Below, piece by piece: positions 10,867 to 24,975 of a DNA stretch of 64,000 bases (the stretch's first letter is position 1; every line of letters starts with the position of its first letter). The notes below the pieces were generated by a model, which saw nothing but the letters and a program-made list of their open reading frames with translations, was not told the DNA's origin and made no database searches. The position numbers were made by a program, and so were the translations under genes. Origin of the DNA: Polyodon spathula (Eukaryota > Chordata > Actinopteri > Acipenseriformes > Polyodontidae); the NCBI RefSeq assembly GCF_017654505.1, contig NC_054555.1, positions 960,835 to 1,024,834 of the forward strand, written 5' to 3'.

Positions 10867-13800
10867 CCTCAGAAAAGAGCTTCTGCAAATTGAACCAGCA
10901 TGCACAAGGCCAGGACAGCTGCTTAACGAAGCCCACACACCCCACACTGGTGCAATAAGCTGATGGACTGTTACAAGCTGAGCTCTGTCAATGTGCAGTC
11001 TCTCCAGACAGAGCGGCTAAACTGTTCCCTGTGCCTCAGCTGTCTCAGCAGGGCGCCTGGAGAAAAAGACCCTTGATGTGGGGATCTCTAAGCTTTGGGG
11101 GTCAAAGGTATCGTTATACCCCCCCACACAGAACCACATCAAGCATCTCTGCTGCCCTCCTGCAGCGCGCTTTGAATCTTGGATACATTTACAAGTGTCT
11201 GAACAAAACCTCCCGCTCTAATCAAGGGCAGGAACATGAACTTAAAAAGAAAAAAGTAATTTTGTTAAAACTGTACAAACGGGAAGCTGTGTGGCGTGTG
11301 AGGGATTCCGAGTTTGTGTTGAGAGACTAGCAGGCCATGCAGCTCAGTGCTGAGAGTTCAGAAACTGGGATGGCAATGCGGGGAACTGGCTGGATCTGAG
11401 AGGCAGTGTGGATGACTGGTACAAGCCCCGAAACCAAATCCTGTGGTGCAAGATCAGAATGTGCAATTGCTCCTTCCAAGGCAAGGCAGCCAGCAATCCT
11501 GTATCCACAGGAACACATGCAGTACAGCAAAACCCTTTCTTTACACAATCACATTTGCAGAGTGAGTGAGTCCAGGCTGCTGCATTGTTAATCTGCTGGA
11601 TAATTCCAGCACTAATCTCTTTATAATTACCCTAACCCAGTTATCCACAGTGAATGGCTGCATATCAGGGTAATTGGATAACAACCCCAAATGGGGGGGT
11701 CGGTTAGTTAGAGAGTGGCATCCTCTTCTCCTGGGGGTTGTTGCCTCCTGCACCCCCTGGCTCTCAGCACTGTGACCGTTTCTTCAGCCACACTCACCCC
11801 TCAGCCTAGCTCTGCTATCAGAAATGCTGAAGGAAACTCAGCAATACACCCCGTGACAAACGTTTCCACTAAAAGTCTTTCTCGTCAAAGTCTACATGTT
11901 ACAAATGATTTTTTGTTACGACCGTCCTAGTATCAATATTAAGATAAATAAAAGCGGGTGTCAATATCTGCCAAACCGAGGGAATTGAATTGGACTGAAA
12001 ACCGTCCAAGATCATTTGCTTGTGTTCTCGAGGGCCAGTGAGTCCCAGCCTTTGAGAGGCGCTGAGTTACAGCCCTGACAGGCTTCACTGTGGCTGTTTG
12101 GAGAGCCCGCTGCAATAGAGAGAACTGGGCTGAACGGTAATTACTTGACATGTCATTTTGTAAAGGTCATCAATTCTCTGAACCCCAGGTAATTAATATG
12201 AACTAACAAAATATAAAGCAGCAGCAGCAGCAGCTCGCTTCCTTTAAAAAAGAAAGAGCAGATCACCTCTCTGGAGGTTCATAGCTGTCAGCATGTACCG
12301 TGTAAAAACCAAACTCTGAGAGATTAAACAAAATGGAAATGAGGATTCATTTGATTATTTCTGTTCAACACAGCCACATTGTAACCCTTTCCTTTCCAAT
12401 CTTTAAAAAACCCTTCAATGCCAAACCTGCCAGGATGAAATACCAAGTCGCTGTGCACCACAAGCTGGGGTCTTTTAAAAGAACAACATGGTATTTGTTG
12501 ACATGCCAACCCTTGCATGCAGACACAGTTACAGCAGCCATGGCAGTCTCTGTAGGACCAGTGGCTCTGCAATTCAGCACATCTCACACTGAAAGCTCTG
12601 CTCAGGACACATGTGTGTTGTGTGTGTTCAGATCTCTGGAGTGCAGGCTGTGTGCGCCGCTCCAGTGCATTCAGTGTACATGTGCATCTGCTGTGGGAAA
12701 CAATCCCATTGCGAAGTGCTGAAGTGTCTGTTTGACATGTACATACTGTCTGCTGCAGTGCCTCCCCAAGCCTCCTGACCACTCCACACACCGATACAAT
12801 CAAGCCACACTCTTTTAGTGCTGGGAGATCAGGTTAACTCCTGCTCCTTCTAGCAAGACAGCAGGCGGCAGATAAAACAATGGAGCACCTTGCGACACAG
12901 TAAACACGGACCGTGGGCTCACCGAGTCTCTGTTAAGGTCACAGATCTGATCTTCATTCAAACAACGGCACAAACTGAAGGCATTACCTGTGAAGACTGA
13001 TTCACAAAAACACAAAACTTGAGTTCTACTTCCTTCCACTAGGTGGGGCTCAACAGCTACTGAAAACGCCCTTAAAAGGGGTCTCCCAGGACCGCTTGAT
13101 TGCAGATGATGGGTTAGGTTAGCAGGCTTCTGATCCAGAAAAAAAGGACAATTTGCACCATACTTTTATTTATAAAAACAGCTAAGTTAACAATTCTCCT
13201 GTGGTCTTCATTGGTAGATTTATAGAAGTTAATTGCAGCAAACTATGGTTAAAAACATACCAAAGGGTATTAAATCACAGTGAAACTTTAATGAATGCAT
13301 GACAAAAACACAAGCAAAAATCACTGAAACTCTGGCAAAGAAATAAAAAACTCTGGTTAACCACAGTAATTGAGAGTTCATAGTAGAAACAGGCTGCACT
13401 GCTGCGTGTTGTTCCAGGGTATTTCTGCAAGGGTTACTAAAAACCTATTTAGTTTGTGAACTGGTTCTGCATGGGCTCCAGTCCAGGGCAGTGATGCTGG
13501 GCTACTCTCAGTTGAGAACTAGGCTCCTTGATTGTGTGTCTGCAGCACTGGGTACTTTTCCAAACGTATTTTAATATACACTGTGCATAGAAATCCAGTG
13601 GTGCTTTTCAGCGCTGTGCTTAATTAACCCGGGTGATCGTCTTCCTCTGGCACTGATGAGGCGAGAGGAGAGCTGAGCTCTGTGTCCTGATTCCCATCAC
13701 AGCCCAGCGGTGAGCAGATCAGTTGAGAGGCAGGCTGGCTGGATGGCTAATAGGATCCCTGCAGGGGGGGGGGGGGAGCACACCACTGCTTCCTCTTTAT

Positions 13801-15452
13801 TGCATTACCAGCTTACTGATCAGTCAGACAGCAAGGCGATGCTACTCCCGGGTAGAGAGGGACTGCCGTGGTGTTTTCTGGAGATTAAATGACAGCACGA
13901 CTGCTATGTGACGCACTGAGGCTTTTTAAACCAACAAAAAAACTGCAATTCCTTAATTCTACCTTCAAGGACAAAAAAAAACAGATATGCTTTTAAGAAC
14001 AGTGGCTTGAAACCTGGTTCCAGGAGAATACAGGCAGCTTTCCTGTATCAAACCACCAAGTCTCCCCTTGTGTGCTATGCAGTGGTCTAAAATATAGTCT
14101 CCTGAAACCAAATTCCAAGCCACAAGGTGGCTCCGTATTCCCTCAGTTTTACAGTGCACATTACTAGCATGTCTGCAGAGACAAAAAACGTAGATGTTGC
14201 TACCAGCCAGGATTCTAGAAGAGTGATACTCGTGAGAGTTCTAGGACTGCCCTCACGGGTGTCAGAGGGGGTTGGATTTACTAAGCAGCTTCCAGGTTCT
14301 TTGCTCAGCGATATCATTTAGGTACAGTCTAGTGCAGGATGGGCAACAAATCTAATCGCCAAAAACAAAAGCAGTTTAAAAGCGAGTTTTGAACAAAAAT
14401 GTACAATGACATAACATCTCTAATTTGAGAGGACTATTTGAAGTAGAATACGCACTCACACTCCAGTATCTTGTTCCACTGATTTCCTTGCACTTTCACT
14501 GCAGTCAAGCGCACATTTCATAGAGGTCTTATCTGCTGCTAACAGATCTATACTCTGTCCTGCAACAGGCTGCCAGCGCTCAGAGAGATAGCATATCAGT
14601 GTTCCTGTCTCCCTGCTTACAGTCAGCTCACCTGGGAGTGTGATAGATAGCACCACACTTCCTCTCTTTTGAGCAAACAAAAAACACAACTTCCCGGCTC
14701 AGTGCTTCCCGTCTCTACATTCCGACGGAAACGCCCTCCCTTTTCTCTCGCAATCGCGTCCTCTCTTCTTTCTGCTCCTGCCTTTTGCCCCCTTCTCTGT
14801 TTCTCCGGCTCCCTCTCTCATATTCCACTTAACCAAGGCGCGATCCTCACATTCAGACTGGAATTTCAAAAGGTGGATACAGACTACGGGTCATATTGCT
14901 TAAAAAGTGGCGAAAAGAAAAAAAAAAAGTGATCGTAATCCTCTCTCTCCAAACTGATTAGAAAGGTCTGCAGAGCTTGAGCTTGGATGGTGCACCGCCA
15001 TGGCCTTGTAATGACTTCATTAACTATGACATCATGTAAATCACTTGATTTATATGGGCTTCCCGCACGCTTTCGCATGAAAACACTATTTAAATAAACA
15101 GAGGTTAGGCGAGTCTCAAAGGCAAGCCCAGAGGGGCTCTAAATCTGCGGTCAACCTCTCTGTGGAGCTGGCTGTCAGTCTGTTACAGATCTGCTGACCC
15201 TGGGACCATAGCTGGCTAGCATGCAGCGCTTCCACTGCGAACAAAAACCTCTGAAGATTTGTCAGCAAGTGAGCTGAACGGATCGTCCAGCCTTGATAAC
15301 ACCCCTGCAGCGCCTGGAATTGAATTCAGCTGCGGCTTCATGTTACTCACAGTTTTATTCGCTGGCCCATAAATCACAGGATCTTTGGAGCAGCGGGTCT
15401 TGGGTCAGCTTTAAACCCTCTTCAACCTCCATGAGCTCCTTAATATTTATAT

Positions 15453-15496
15453 GGGGGGGGGGTGGTGGTGGTGGTGGTGGTGGGGGCCGGGGGGTG
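15453..15496. repeat. G-rich / (GGT)n tract
   Basis: Ten G, then about seven GGT units, then GGGGGCCGGGGGG. The tract has clear G-quadruplex potential on the plus strand. Confidence 0.85.
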
Positions 15497-15819
15497 CGAC
15501 TGCTGGGCATCTACAGCATGTGCTTCAAGATATGTGAAGCTCTTGAGGCAAGAGCATGCAAACGTGTACAATGCTGAAGCATTCTGATGTAATAACGAAG
15601 TTATATTACTTGTTTTACAAGAGCACGACGGCAATGAAAAAAAATGTTTAAATCCCACAAGGCTAGCAGGCCATAATATGGTTTGACTCAAGAAGTGAGA
15701 TCAGAATTTTAGACAGAGTTTCTCACAGCTACAAATGATGCGTGTTGCTGTATTTATATCTGGAGGGCTTTGTTTTCCGGGGGTACGGAACAGGGTGTCA
15801 CAGAGAGGAGTGATTATAG

Positions 15820-15841
15820 TTTTTTTTTTTTTTTTTTTTTT
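15820..15841. repeat. Poly-T tract
   Basis: About 22 T in a row (poly-A on the slit3 sense strand). No SINE or LINE body could be recognised next to it. Confidence 0.8.
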
Positions 15842-18800
15842 ATAGGGTAGCTATTATTAAATACCTGTTGCTTTGCTGGGGGTGAAATTTTTAATTGCAC
15901 ATTTTTATTAGGAGCAGAGTGCGGGAGTAAATTCAGCGCGGAAGTAAATTCAGCACGAGAGTAAATTCCCCCCCGGTCTCCACAAGTTTTATGGCTTTTG
16001 TAACACCTGCAAACATAAAAACAATGCTGGAAAGCGCCACACATTGCAGAGGGTCTTCTACAAACCACTCAGGCACAGTTTAGATTCATGTTATAATATC
16101 TTCATTTACACATCATGCTGGGGTTCTGCTATATGGAGCAAGTCCAGGTTAATTAACTCAGCACCTCTACTCCAAGCGCTGGGAGATGGGAGTGTGTCCC
16201 TAAACTGGATCCGATTCCAAAGAAGGCATGCTGCGCCAACTTCAGCCAAACACACCCAGCGTATTCCCACTGTAGTGATAGAGAGGGACACAGTGAACTG
16301 CAACAAAAACCCTCGTACAGAACATTCTGCTTCAGGGAATCGAGGCGGCTCGAATTTTAACTTCATCTTTAAGGGTCGCAGCCCGCGGTTTGTATTGTGT
16401 CTGATTACGGGGAGACGCGGTAAGGATGCTCATACAGTGTGCTGCTCTGCAAATTCAGGAGAACGAAGAGAGAAGTCAATCTGCTGCTTCTCAGAGTGCC
16501 AGTAAAGAGTTCTCTCTAAGGAATCACCTAGCTATGGGATTCCCAAAGCTCTCTGTGCCCTGTGTTAAATGACTGGCCCTCTCCAGGGGCTTCGGAATAA
16601 AGATCTCTCCAGCACCAAATTGAGTGTTCTGTCAGACACTTGGGTGCTTCGTAAAAATAATGAACTTCCACCGCATCCTGAGGCTTTTGCAGTTTATTCC
16701 AGACAGTCCCACCAATTTTGCTAACAAAGTCATTAAAATGGATCATTTAATTCCAATTTGGATCCAAAACAATGACAATGTAGGCCTGTGAGAGTCACAC
16801 ACGCTCTCACGCACATGCACACGCACACAAACCTTCAGCGCGCTGAGAAGCACAATTCCCTTTTTATTTCTCTGCAACAAAATGGCCACGACAGGGGGAA
16901 AATGGCGCTGTGTTTTCTTTTGCAGTGAGACAGATGACAGACACACAGGCTTTTTTTTTCTGTTCTGGAAATAAAGGCCATTGTGTTCCCCACTGGGTTT
17001 CCCCGCAAAACCAACTGCTGACCCAGCCAGGTGCATTTCACCAAACGATTTCACACGGACTTCTTTCCACAACTAGCAGCTTCCTTCTGAAAGAGCTTCC
17101 TTCTGGACAATACAAAAAAAACAAACACACACTGAGTGTTAAACCTCGCGAAACCTAGTACAAAATACTACACCCCAAGCAGTGACATCTCAAAGTTATC
17201 GACGGCACGAGTGGAGACAAACAGAAATTAGTAGAGCTACTGAAGTACACAGTTTCAGCTCCTATCTCTTTAAGGCAGCAATGCCACTGAGTTTACCAAA
17301 TAGAGTTTACAGAAGGGGACGAGTTTGTGATTGGCACTGAAAGGCTGATCTTGTCAACTTGGGCAGGCTGTCGCAATGCTGGGTTTGTAATTGGAGGCAG
17401 AAACATTTGGAAAGTTATTCCATCCTCTCTCTCCAAACTGATTTGGAAAATACCACTCCCCAGAAGAAACAACACACACTCACACACTCAAAACAGGTAC
17501 GCCTCTGTTTGGGTTTCACCACACTGTCACTATCAGTCGATCAAGTAACAAAAAGAAAATGGAATTTGGTTGCAAGTGCGAAATGGTTTGAAAAACCTTT
17601 GGGAGAAAAAAACAGTTGCATTTTAGCTAACCATTTCATAAAATGAATCACAATAAAAAGCTGTAGAATTAACACTGTGACTACTATGACTACTAATTCA
17701 TGTGTTTCTCAATCAACGCTATCAATTACCTCTGCCCTTCAATGCCACTTGTTTTTAACTGCACAGTGGTTTTGCGGTGTCTGAAGTAACTGCATGGTGC
17801 CAGTGCCTCTCAGGACCCACATGGAGATGATCAGAAGGCTCCTGCACACCTCACCGACGCTTTCCAGCTACAGTAACTAAATAAAGACAGGAGCGTGGGC
17901 AGCAGCGTGTTGAACCAGTGCATTCTCTTCTCCTGTGACACCCCACAAAGGGCCCAGGGTTACTTCACAGCATAGCAGTGCTGTGAATCACGGCTAGGAT
18001 TTGGAACAGGAGTTTGCAGTCTCCACAGAAATCAAAAAGTTTAGTTCAGCAATGTATTTACTGCCTGGCTGGTCCTTCCTTCGTACTCTAGTTGCACCAT
18101 AACATGTGTAAAGAATACTTCTCAGCATTGAGGTGCTTTGCAAAAGACCTGACACAGACACCACTGCCCTGAAAGTATGCTAAACCCTTTCTCATGAAGG
18201 ACGCCTGTTTTAAATTTTAAACACCCCCTCTGTTTGGGCATACAATTTAGCTGAAAGGAAATTCAAACCAGCTGACGCTTATAAATCTTACTCTTCTTTC
18301 TTATTTTTTACTGCGTGAGTTTACTTTTTCTCCCCCCCCCCCCTTTTCCCCACCCTAACATACACATGCGAGCAAAAACCAAGTTTGTTTTTTATGATTG
18401 ATTCGTCAGCTTAGGAGATAGAAATTAAAAGCTGACGTTTATGGCTCGAAAAAGCAAACAAACAGAACAAATTAAAAAAAAAAAAAAAAAAATTAAACCT
18501 GAAACAAATTAGATTTTTTTTTTTTTTGCGACTGCCATGGCACTGCCTAAAAGGCAATCTGCAAGTTTTGAATGTGTGTGGGATTCTGAAAGCTTGCCTT
18601 TCCACGTGCATCCCCTGTGTGGTTAGAAAAACCCCTAGTGGTTTCTGTGCTGATGTAAGGAGCAGTGCTGTGTGATGCATTGCTGTTACGGATACCCGGT
18701 CAGTGAGATGAGATGGGGTTAAAAGCTCTAGAACCACGCTTGCAGTGTGCGGGGTCTGCATTATCCGGTACCCATCTACTAACATCTTTGTTGGGCAACA

Positions 18801-19817
18801 GGCAGTATGAGTCCCACTCTAAACACTTAAAAACACTAAGAAATAATTGCCGGTTGAAGATGCTTGCTGTGAAAAATAACCCAACTGGTTCTGGCGAAGC
18901 AGATACTGTATCTCAGATAGAAGAGCATTTATCTTCTTGACGAATCTTGACTAATGCTGAAACACTGATCTAGCAGACAGAGAGAGATACCAGTAATCAT
19001 ACCTCATCCTTTAACCTGCAGTGTGTCAAACACTTTTATATAAAGCTAACAAGGTAACCCTAGTCCCTACCGGGATTTCCACAGGTTTTATATTGCACAT
19101 CCCAAATGACAGCCTGGCAACCAGTTACAACATATTGAATTTCTCTTCCACGTGCTTTAGGCTTATGCAAAACACATTCTTAACACAATCTCAATAATAA
19201 TTAGTTATGAAAATGACATGCCCAAAAATGGTGTGGCCAAACACTGTCTATAAACTCCCCTCCCATCTTCTCACAATGGAACGCTTTCTTTTCTTGTGTC
19301 AGGGCAACATCAAAAAACGTCTAACGGCACTCGGACCATTGCAGGATGAACTGGGTGGTTTATAACAGAGAGATCATTATCAGCATACCATCCCCCAGTA
19401 CAGACTTAAAAAGGCTTCCAAAGCTTTTGATCATTGAAGTGTGTGTCTTTGCTTTTAAATACCCTGTGTTTGCGCAGTAAGGTCTCTGATTGTGAATTTG
19501 TTTTACTGCAGCCCTTGCATTAGCTCCGTGGGAGGCCGCTGTGCACATCCTGGAGGCTTCCTCCTGTTGAATCAACTGCCTCTCTCAGAAATCAACAAGA
19601 GCGTCCCCGCAGGCTCCAATGCTTGCTAAGCACTGCTCGGCCCCGTTCGTCTGAACCACTAAATCATCTGACTGTCTCTGTCAGAAGCTATTTCTGCTAA
19701 TGCTGTCCGTCATTCCCTCAAACCATTCTAAGTCCTGTGATTTACTCATTCAGACCCAGATCAAACCATAACGTGAGTCTGACCATGTAATGCATTAGAG
19801 TGGCTCCTATACCATGG

Positions 19818-19912
19818 ACATTTATCAGTGTCTCTTCACGTCCCTCTGTCTCTCCGTTGCATATGGACTGTATCTGCTACATTTATCAGTGTCTCTTCAC
19901 GTCCCTCTGTCT
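19818..19912. repeat. 61-bp tandem duplication
   Basis: ACATTTATCAGTGTCTCTTC plus ACGTCCCTCTGTCT occurs at 19818 and again at 19879. The copies are identical over about 34 bases with a unique spacer. This is a recent two-copy duplication. Confidence 0.85.
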
Positions 19913-22900
19913 AGGAGTATAAGGGTAACTCTTGTGGCAAATGTGTATATGTACATATTATTAGTTATATATAAACAGTTTATAGCATTGCTTTAATGTC
20001 ACTCCGTTCCAGGGGGAGTGATGAATTAAAGACTCTTTCCATAAAGCCCTAACCGGTAGTCAATTCCCATGATTGTGACACCAAATGCTGTTTAACAGGT
20101 GCCTGAGGTGAAAGGTTTTTACTTATTGTTTTCATTGGATGTAATCCAAATTCAAATTAAAAAAAAAAAAAATTAAATAATAAAAAAATAATTCGACAGG
20201 GTTTATGTAAAAAGTCGGCCTGGCTTGGATAGAATCCGAGCAAAGCATGCCTGTGTGTCTTGTAAAAGCCATCTTTCTGGAAGGCGCTGCGTGACTGAGT
20301 GTGAAGAACATGTGGAGAAGCAGCTCCAGCCAGGAGCCCCAGCAAACGAGCCTGAGGGGGGCGGGTGGATGTGCAGGAGAGCTGAGCTGGATATATCTCC
20401 AGCAGATTCATTACAAACTCTCCGCTGTAAACTCCTCACTGCTCCTCTGAAGACTTACCGTGGAGAGCACAGCTTGCTCCCCTTCCCTGTCGCAAGCAGC
20501 TTTACAAAAAAACAAAAGCATTATTGTAGCTTTAGAAACGCATCTGCATTAGGGCACTGACATCAAGGAAGGGAGAACAAACATGGAGACAGCCTGCGGT
20601 GGTTAGCAGGTTAGCAGCATGGTCAAGGTCACAGCCTTCCTGTCCATCAGGGCACAGTGGATCAGTGTATGCCTTTACTTGGCAGCTGTCAGAGAGCAGT
20701 CCATTTTTACCAAATGAAGCCTCGCGCTTGCACAGATCCACCACCATGCGTCACTGGAGCTGCTGTGCCTTTTCTGAAGCACAGCTCCTCCGAAACACCG
20801 GCGAACATCCCCAGCATTCAGACAGCAGAAGCACTGCTTCATTTTCATCCGAGAGAAAAAACTGCTACAGCAGGTCTGACGCTACATTGTGACTGCAGTA
20901 GCCTTCTAATCCCAGAAATAATAATGCAGAAGTAGAGAATTTTCACAGCGACCTGAGCTACGAATCAAAGGGTGTTTTATGGAGTTGCTGTCCTGTGGTC
21001 AGTGACGGGGAGGAGGGTAATAAAACCACAAGCATGAGTCATGCTTCTGGTGTCACACCATAAAGCATTCTAGGTTTCAGCAGAAGAATACACAAGGGAC
21101 AGTTAACCAAACAGGTCTCTGAACTTCTGAAAGCATGCCTTGCTTTTGCAGGCACCAGTTAATCAGCCATGTAAAACATACTCTACCGGTGGAGTACAAG
21201 TAAAGCTAGATACCAATAGCTTTACTCACAGGCTGAGAACTCTACACAAAGAGCAGTATTGTGCCCACATGGCATCAGCTCACTCAGTGTTATTCAATGG
21301 GCTTGGATACTGCTTGTTATGTTTATGGATTAAAAGAAATGGCCACGCATATATCCAGGGGAGTGCCTTCCCAAGATGGCTATTCCCAAAGCCATGCAAA
21401 TGCCCTTAGAGCAGAACTAAAGAAGGAACTGGCAAGCAAGGATGACATCATTGGAACTACAAAAAAAAACACTGGGAAAAATAACCTTGCAGCCGTGCTA
21501 ATTCACAATGGTAATGCTTTATAGTGGACTGCGCCAGAGCTGTAGGGTTCATTTTGGGTGTTGTTATGGCTTTGTAAAGGCTAACTACTCCACACTAATG
21601 ACAATAATACTCATGAAATAGGAGGTGAAACCGTTTTGACATGTCTGTAATCCTCGGTAATTACCAATCTGAAAGCTGTTATTTATTTATTGCTGTTAAA
21701 TGACAATGAAGAAATGGAAAATCAGTTTTTTTTTCATGCATTCTTTTTGCGGAGACGAGATGCGGCTCACAAATGTTTCAAAGGATTAGGAGGGCGGTTG
21801 TTAGCTAATTGACAGACTGTTGACATTTAATATATGTTTAGCGTCTCCAGTGGTTTATTACACTACAAATGAAGTGAATGAACATCTCGTTCTGAAATAC
21901 CAGCGGTTGCCATTGTGCTGCCTGGTGTATCTCAGCGGCTCTCGCTGCGATAGCGTGAGTGACTCTGTCCAGGAGGAATAGCCAGACTCGCCCTGCTGTA
22001 CCGGGACAGGCAGCCCCAGTGCAGAGGCCAGCCTTTGATTGGCTGTGAGCTGACCTTTGCCGCTAGCTACACATTTCACAAATGACTGCCTGCCAGCGTC
22101 TCCAGCTCCTCTGACAGTAGATTGATTATTGTATACAGAGCCGGCTCCTTGTGCGTCCCTCAACTGGGAAAGAAAAACAAGAACAAATCAGATGGCAGCA
22201 GACAACGGCAGCCTTGAAATGCTGTGCAATTATCCAGTTACGACAAGCTTCGGATTCATGGACTGCCTCAACGCAAGGGCGCAAACCTTTCCTTTCTGCA
22301 GGCTTGTATTGTCTAGCTTTCCATGTTATAAATCTTTTAGACCCGTCAACAAAGAAGAAAGTTAGCAGGAAGCAAAGGAAAGTGCTTTTTAGGTAAAACA
22401 TGTACAGGAAACACACGTTAGTATAGGACTGATATAATCTTTAACCATTCACAGAGATTCATTATTAATACCCCCCCCCCCCGCACCTTCCTAAAAAGAT
22501 GCAAAAGTTACAGACCCTGAAATGAAGTTGCATTGCCCAGTTTGGTTCTTTGCTGAATTTTGTCTCTGATGGGTTTTAGGTTGTAGATGTTCACTTTCCC
22601 CTCTTAGATTCTACCCTTTAAAAGGCAAGTAAATAGTTCTTTATACCCAGTGTCTACACTAGATTAAAAGGCAGATCAATGATCATAAACCTGATGTTCT
22701 ACCAGCCATTCATGTACAAAAGACTCACCATCATTTGAATGAAGAAGTCTACACCTCAATATCTGGTGCGGAGGAATGAAGTTGCTGTTAAAGTTATGAT
22801 AACACAAACCCAGCACAGATTTGTTCTCTTTAATGCTTCACCTGTCAGGAATGCAAAGCAGGCAGAGGTTTTATTTGAAGCATCTTGCAGTTCTCCCCAT

Positions 22901-22984
22901 GCGGCAGCTTAACTGGAGCAGGGGAGATAGCAGCCACAGCCGGCTGTTTATCAATCGAGTGCCTGAGTGAGCTTCCCCAGCTCG

Positions 22985-23409
22985 GGGGCCTTGCATGCAG
23001 AGAGAGTAAAGAAGGGGACCCCCTGAACTGGAGGCTTGCATGCAGAGCGAGTAAAGAGAGGGGGGCCCCCTGAACTGGAGGCTTGCATGCAGAGCGAGTA
23101 AAGAGAGGGGGGCCCCCTGAACTGGAGGCTTGCATGCAGAGCGAGTAAAGAGAGGGGGGCCCCCTGAACTGGAGGCTTGCATGCAGAGCGAGTAAAGAGA
23201 GGGGGGCCCCCTGAACTGGAGGCTTGCATGCAGAGCGAGTAAAGAGAGGGGGACCCCCTGAACTGGAGGCTTGCATGCAGAGCGAGTAAAGAGAGGGGGA
23301 CCCCCTGAACTGGAGGCTTGCATGCAGAGCGAGTAAAGAGAGGGGGACCCCCTGAACTGGAGGCTTGCATGCAGAGCGAGTAAAGAGAGGGGGACCCCCT
23401 GAACTGGAG
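22985..23409. repeat. 47-bp minisatellite, 9 copies
   Basis: CTTGCATGCAGAG recurs at 22991, 23036, 23082 and then every 47 bases to 23364. Units contain the palindrome TGCATGCA and either GGGGGCCCCC or GGGGACCCCC. Within the array the unit lacks stop codons in all three minus-strand frames. Because 47 is not a multiple of 3, one reading frame cycles through all three, giving overlapping minus-strand open frames of up to 252 codons. I interpret them as artefacts inside an intron. Confidence 0.95.
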
Positions 23410-23431
23410 CCAACACAAGTGGCCTCACAAA

Positions 23432-23450
23432 GAGCCCTCTGGTGGTAGAG
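23432..23450 (-). promoter_or_regulatory. Candidate CTCF-like motif
   Basis: The minus strand reads CTACCACCAGAGGGCTC, close to the CTCF core CCACCAG(A/G)GGGC. It is a single short match judged by eye, next to the end of the 47-bp array. Confidence 0.3.
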
Positions 23451-24234
23451 CTCAGGAAACTTTTTTTAATGGATGTGTAGTGAATTCTCAGAGGACATTC
23501 AACCAACTGTGGGTAACGATCTGGCACACTTCCACCACACCCCCCCACCCCCCCGAACAAGCACCTCCACACACTGAGGGGAGGAACAATAATCACTTCA
23601 AGGGACAAATATCTGGCTCCAAGTGCCATGCTGGTGAACTGAATGGGATTTGGGAAGAGTTCGCTTGATGCAATAACGCCTCATTTACCTTTGAGGTCAC
23701 CACACCATTTCCAAACTGTTTGATGTTAGCATTGGACCCACGTTGCCAATTTTTAAACACTTCAAAGGCTCTAAAGTGTGTCTGAGGACAATCCGTTAAA
23801 GCGCGCCAGTGGTATTAAGACAAATTGTATAAACACCTGACCAACTGAAAATGGGGTTTCTGAATCAATAACATTAAAAAACACAGAATGAATACACACA
23901 TAGCACTGATGAAAGCATGAACCAAAGTGTTTGTCTACTTGTAGTTAACTCTTGATTTTCTTAAAGCATTCATGTTTAAAAAAAATAATAATTCTGAGAT
24001 GGTATCTCCTGTAGATGTTAGCTATAATTGTATAAATGCAAACATACTTACATTTTAGCCTTAAGCCTGTATCTGTCTGTCTTATCTCCAGAAAGCATGG
24101 TGCGTTTCTGTTTTCCCTGTGCTTTAATTGACAGCAAAAGCTGTTTTAACTTAAGGAAAAGCGTTGGATGCCAAGAGGTCTGTGATTCCCATCTATAGTG
24201 CTGGGAGCCGGCCAGGATCACTAGCACAGATAAG

Positions 24235-24975
24235 GGTGGTGTGGCAAAGTGGTTAACAGTGTGCAGGTGCAGGAATGTAGCAGTGATCAATGGACAGACA
24301 GACAAAACGTCAGTAAACAATAACAATGAGAACAGGCAATACAGCGGCGTGTGTTGCTCTGTTGTTAATCCCTGGGTTGATCCCTTAATAAATGGTCCTG
24401 TTCCTAAACACCCACATATAACATAAAACACAAACACAAATCCACAGTGTGTGCTAAAGTGCTCATGGTGTAAATACAGTTATTCGTGAAACAATGTGCA
24501 GTGATGTCTGGGTAAATGCTGGCCTTTGGCGATGGCTCTGGATCGTGTTTCAGCCGTCCAATAACAACAAACAGTATTTAGCCACACAAAAACAAACACA
24601 GGTTCTCCTTCCGGTTCAGCATAACCACACAAAAGGAACAGATCACTTCACTACACCCCCTTTTGTACCGTCAATCATGACCCCTTGGTTAACTAGTGCA
24701 ACCGCTCCTTCAATCCGCGGCTGCCACATTGTTTCCTTCGATGATTTAGTGTACCGTATTTCCGCCCCCTTTCTAGATGGCCAACTTCCATCTAACCCTG
24801 GGAATGAATTGTCTGGCCATCCAGTCCAGGGTACTCTGTTCCCTTTACACAGCGTCCTCACAGGTCGGGAGAGAGATTTATCACCAAGAATCATTGTGTC
24901 TCTGTCACAGTCGGTTATTATGTTTTTAAATGCTTGTCTCTCCTTTGAGCCTGGAGCTGTGAGGCCCAGGTAACT
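24235..24975 (+). mobile_element. Possible interspersed element with tRNA-like 5' end
   Basis: The block begins with GGTGTGGCAAAGTGGTTAAC, whose TGGCAAAGTGG (24242-24252) fits the Pol III A box. It continues for about 740 bp of sequence distinct in texture from its surroundings and loses that texture near 24975. No convincing B box lies at tRNA spacing; GGGTTGATCCC at about 24373 is 130 nt away. No protein domain is visible. I suspect a dispersed repeat but there is no second copy in this window. Confidence 0.3.

Noticed and set aside
22871..23629. 252-codon minus-strand open frame with repeated FTRSACKPPVQG-type peptide
   Set aside because: The 47-bp unit is stop-free in all minus-strand frames. 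No splice sites link it to slit3.
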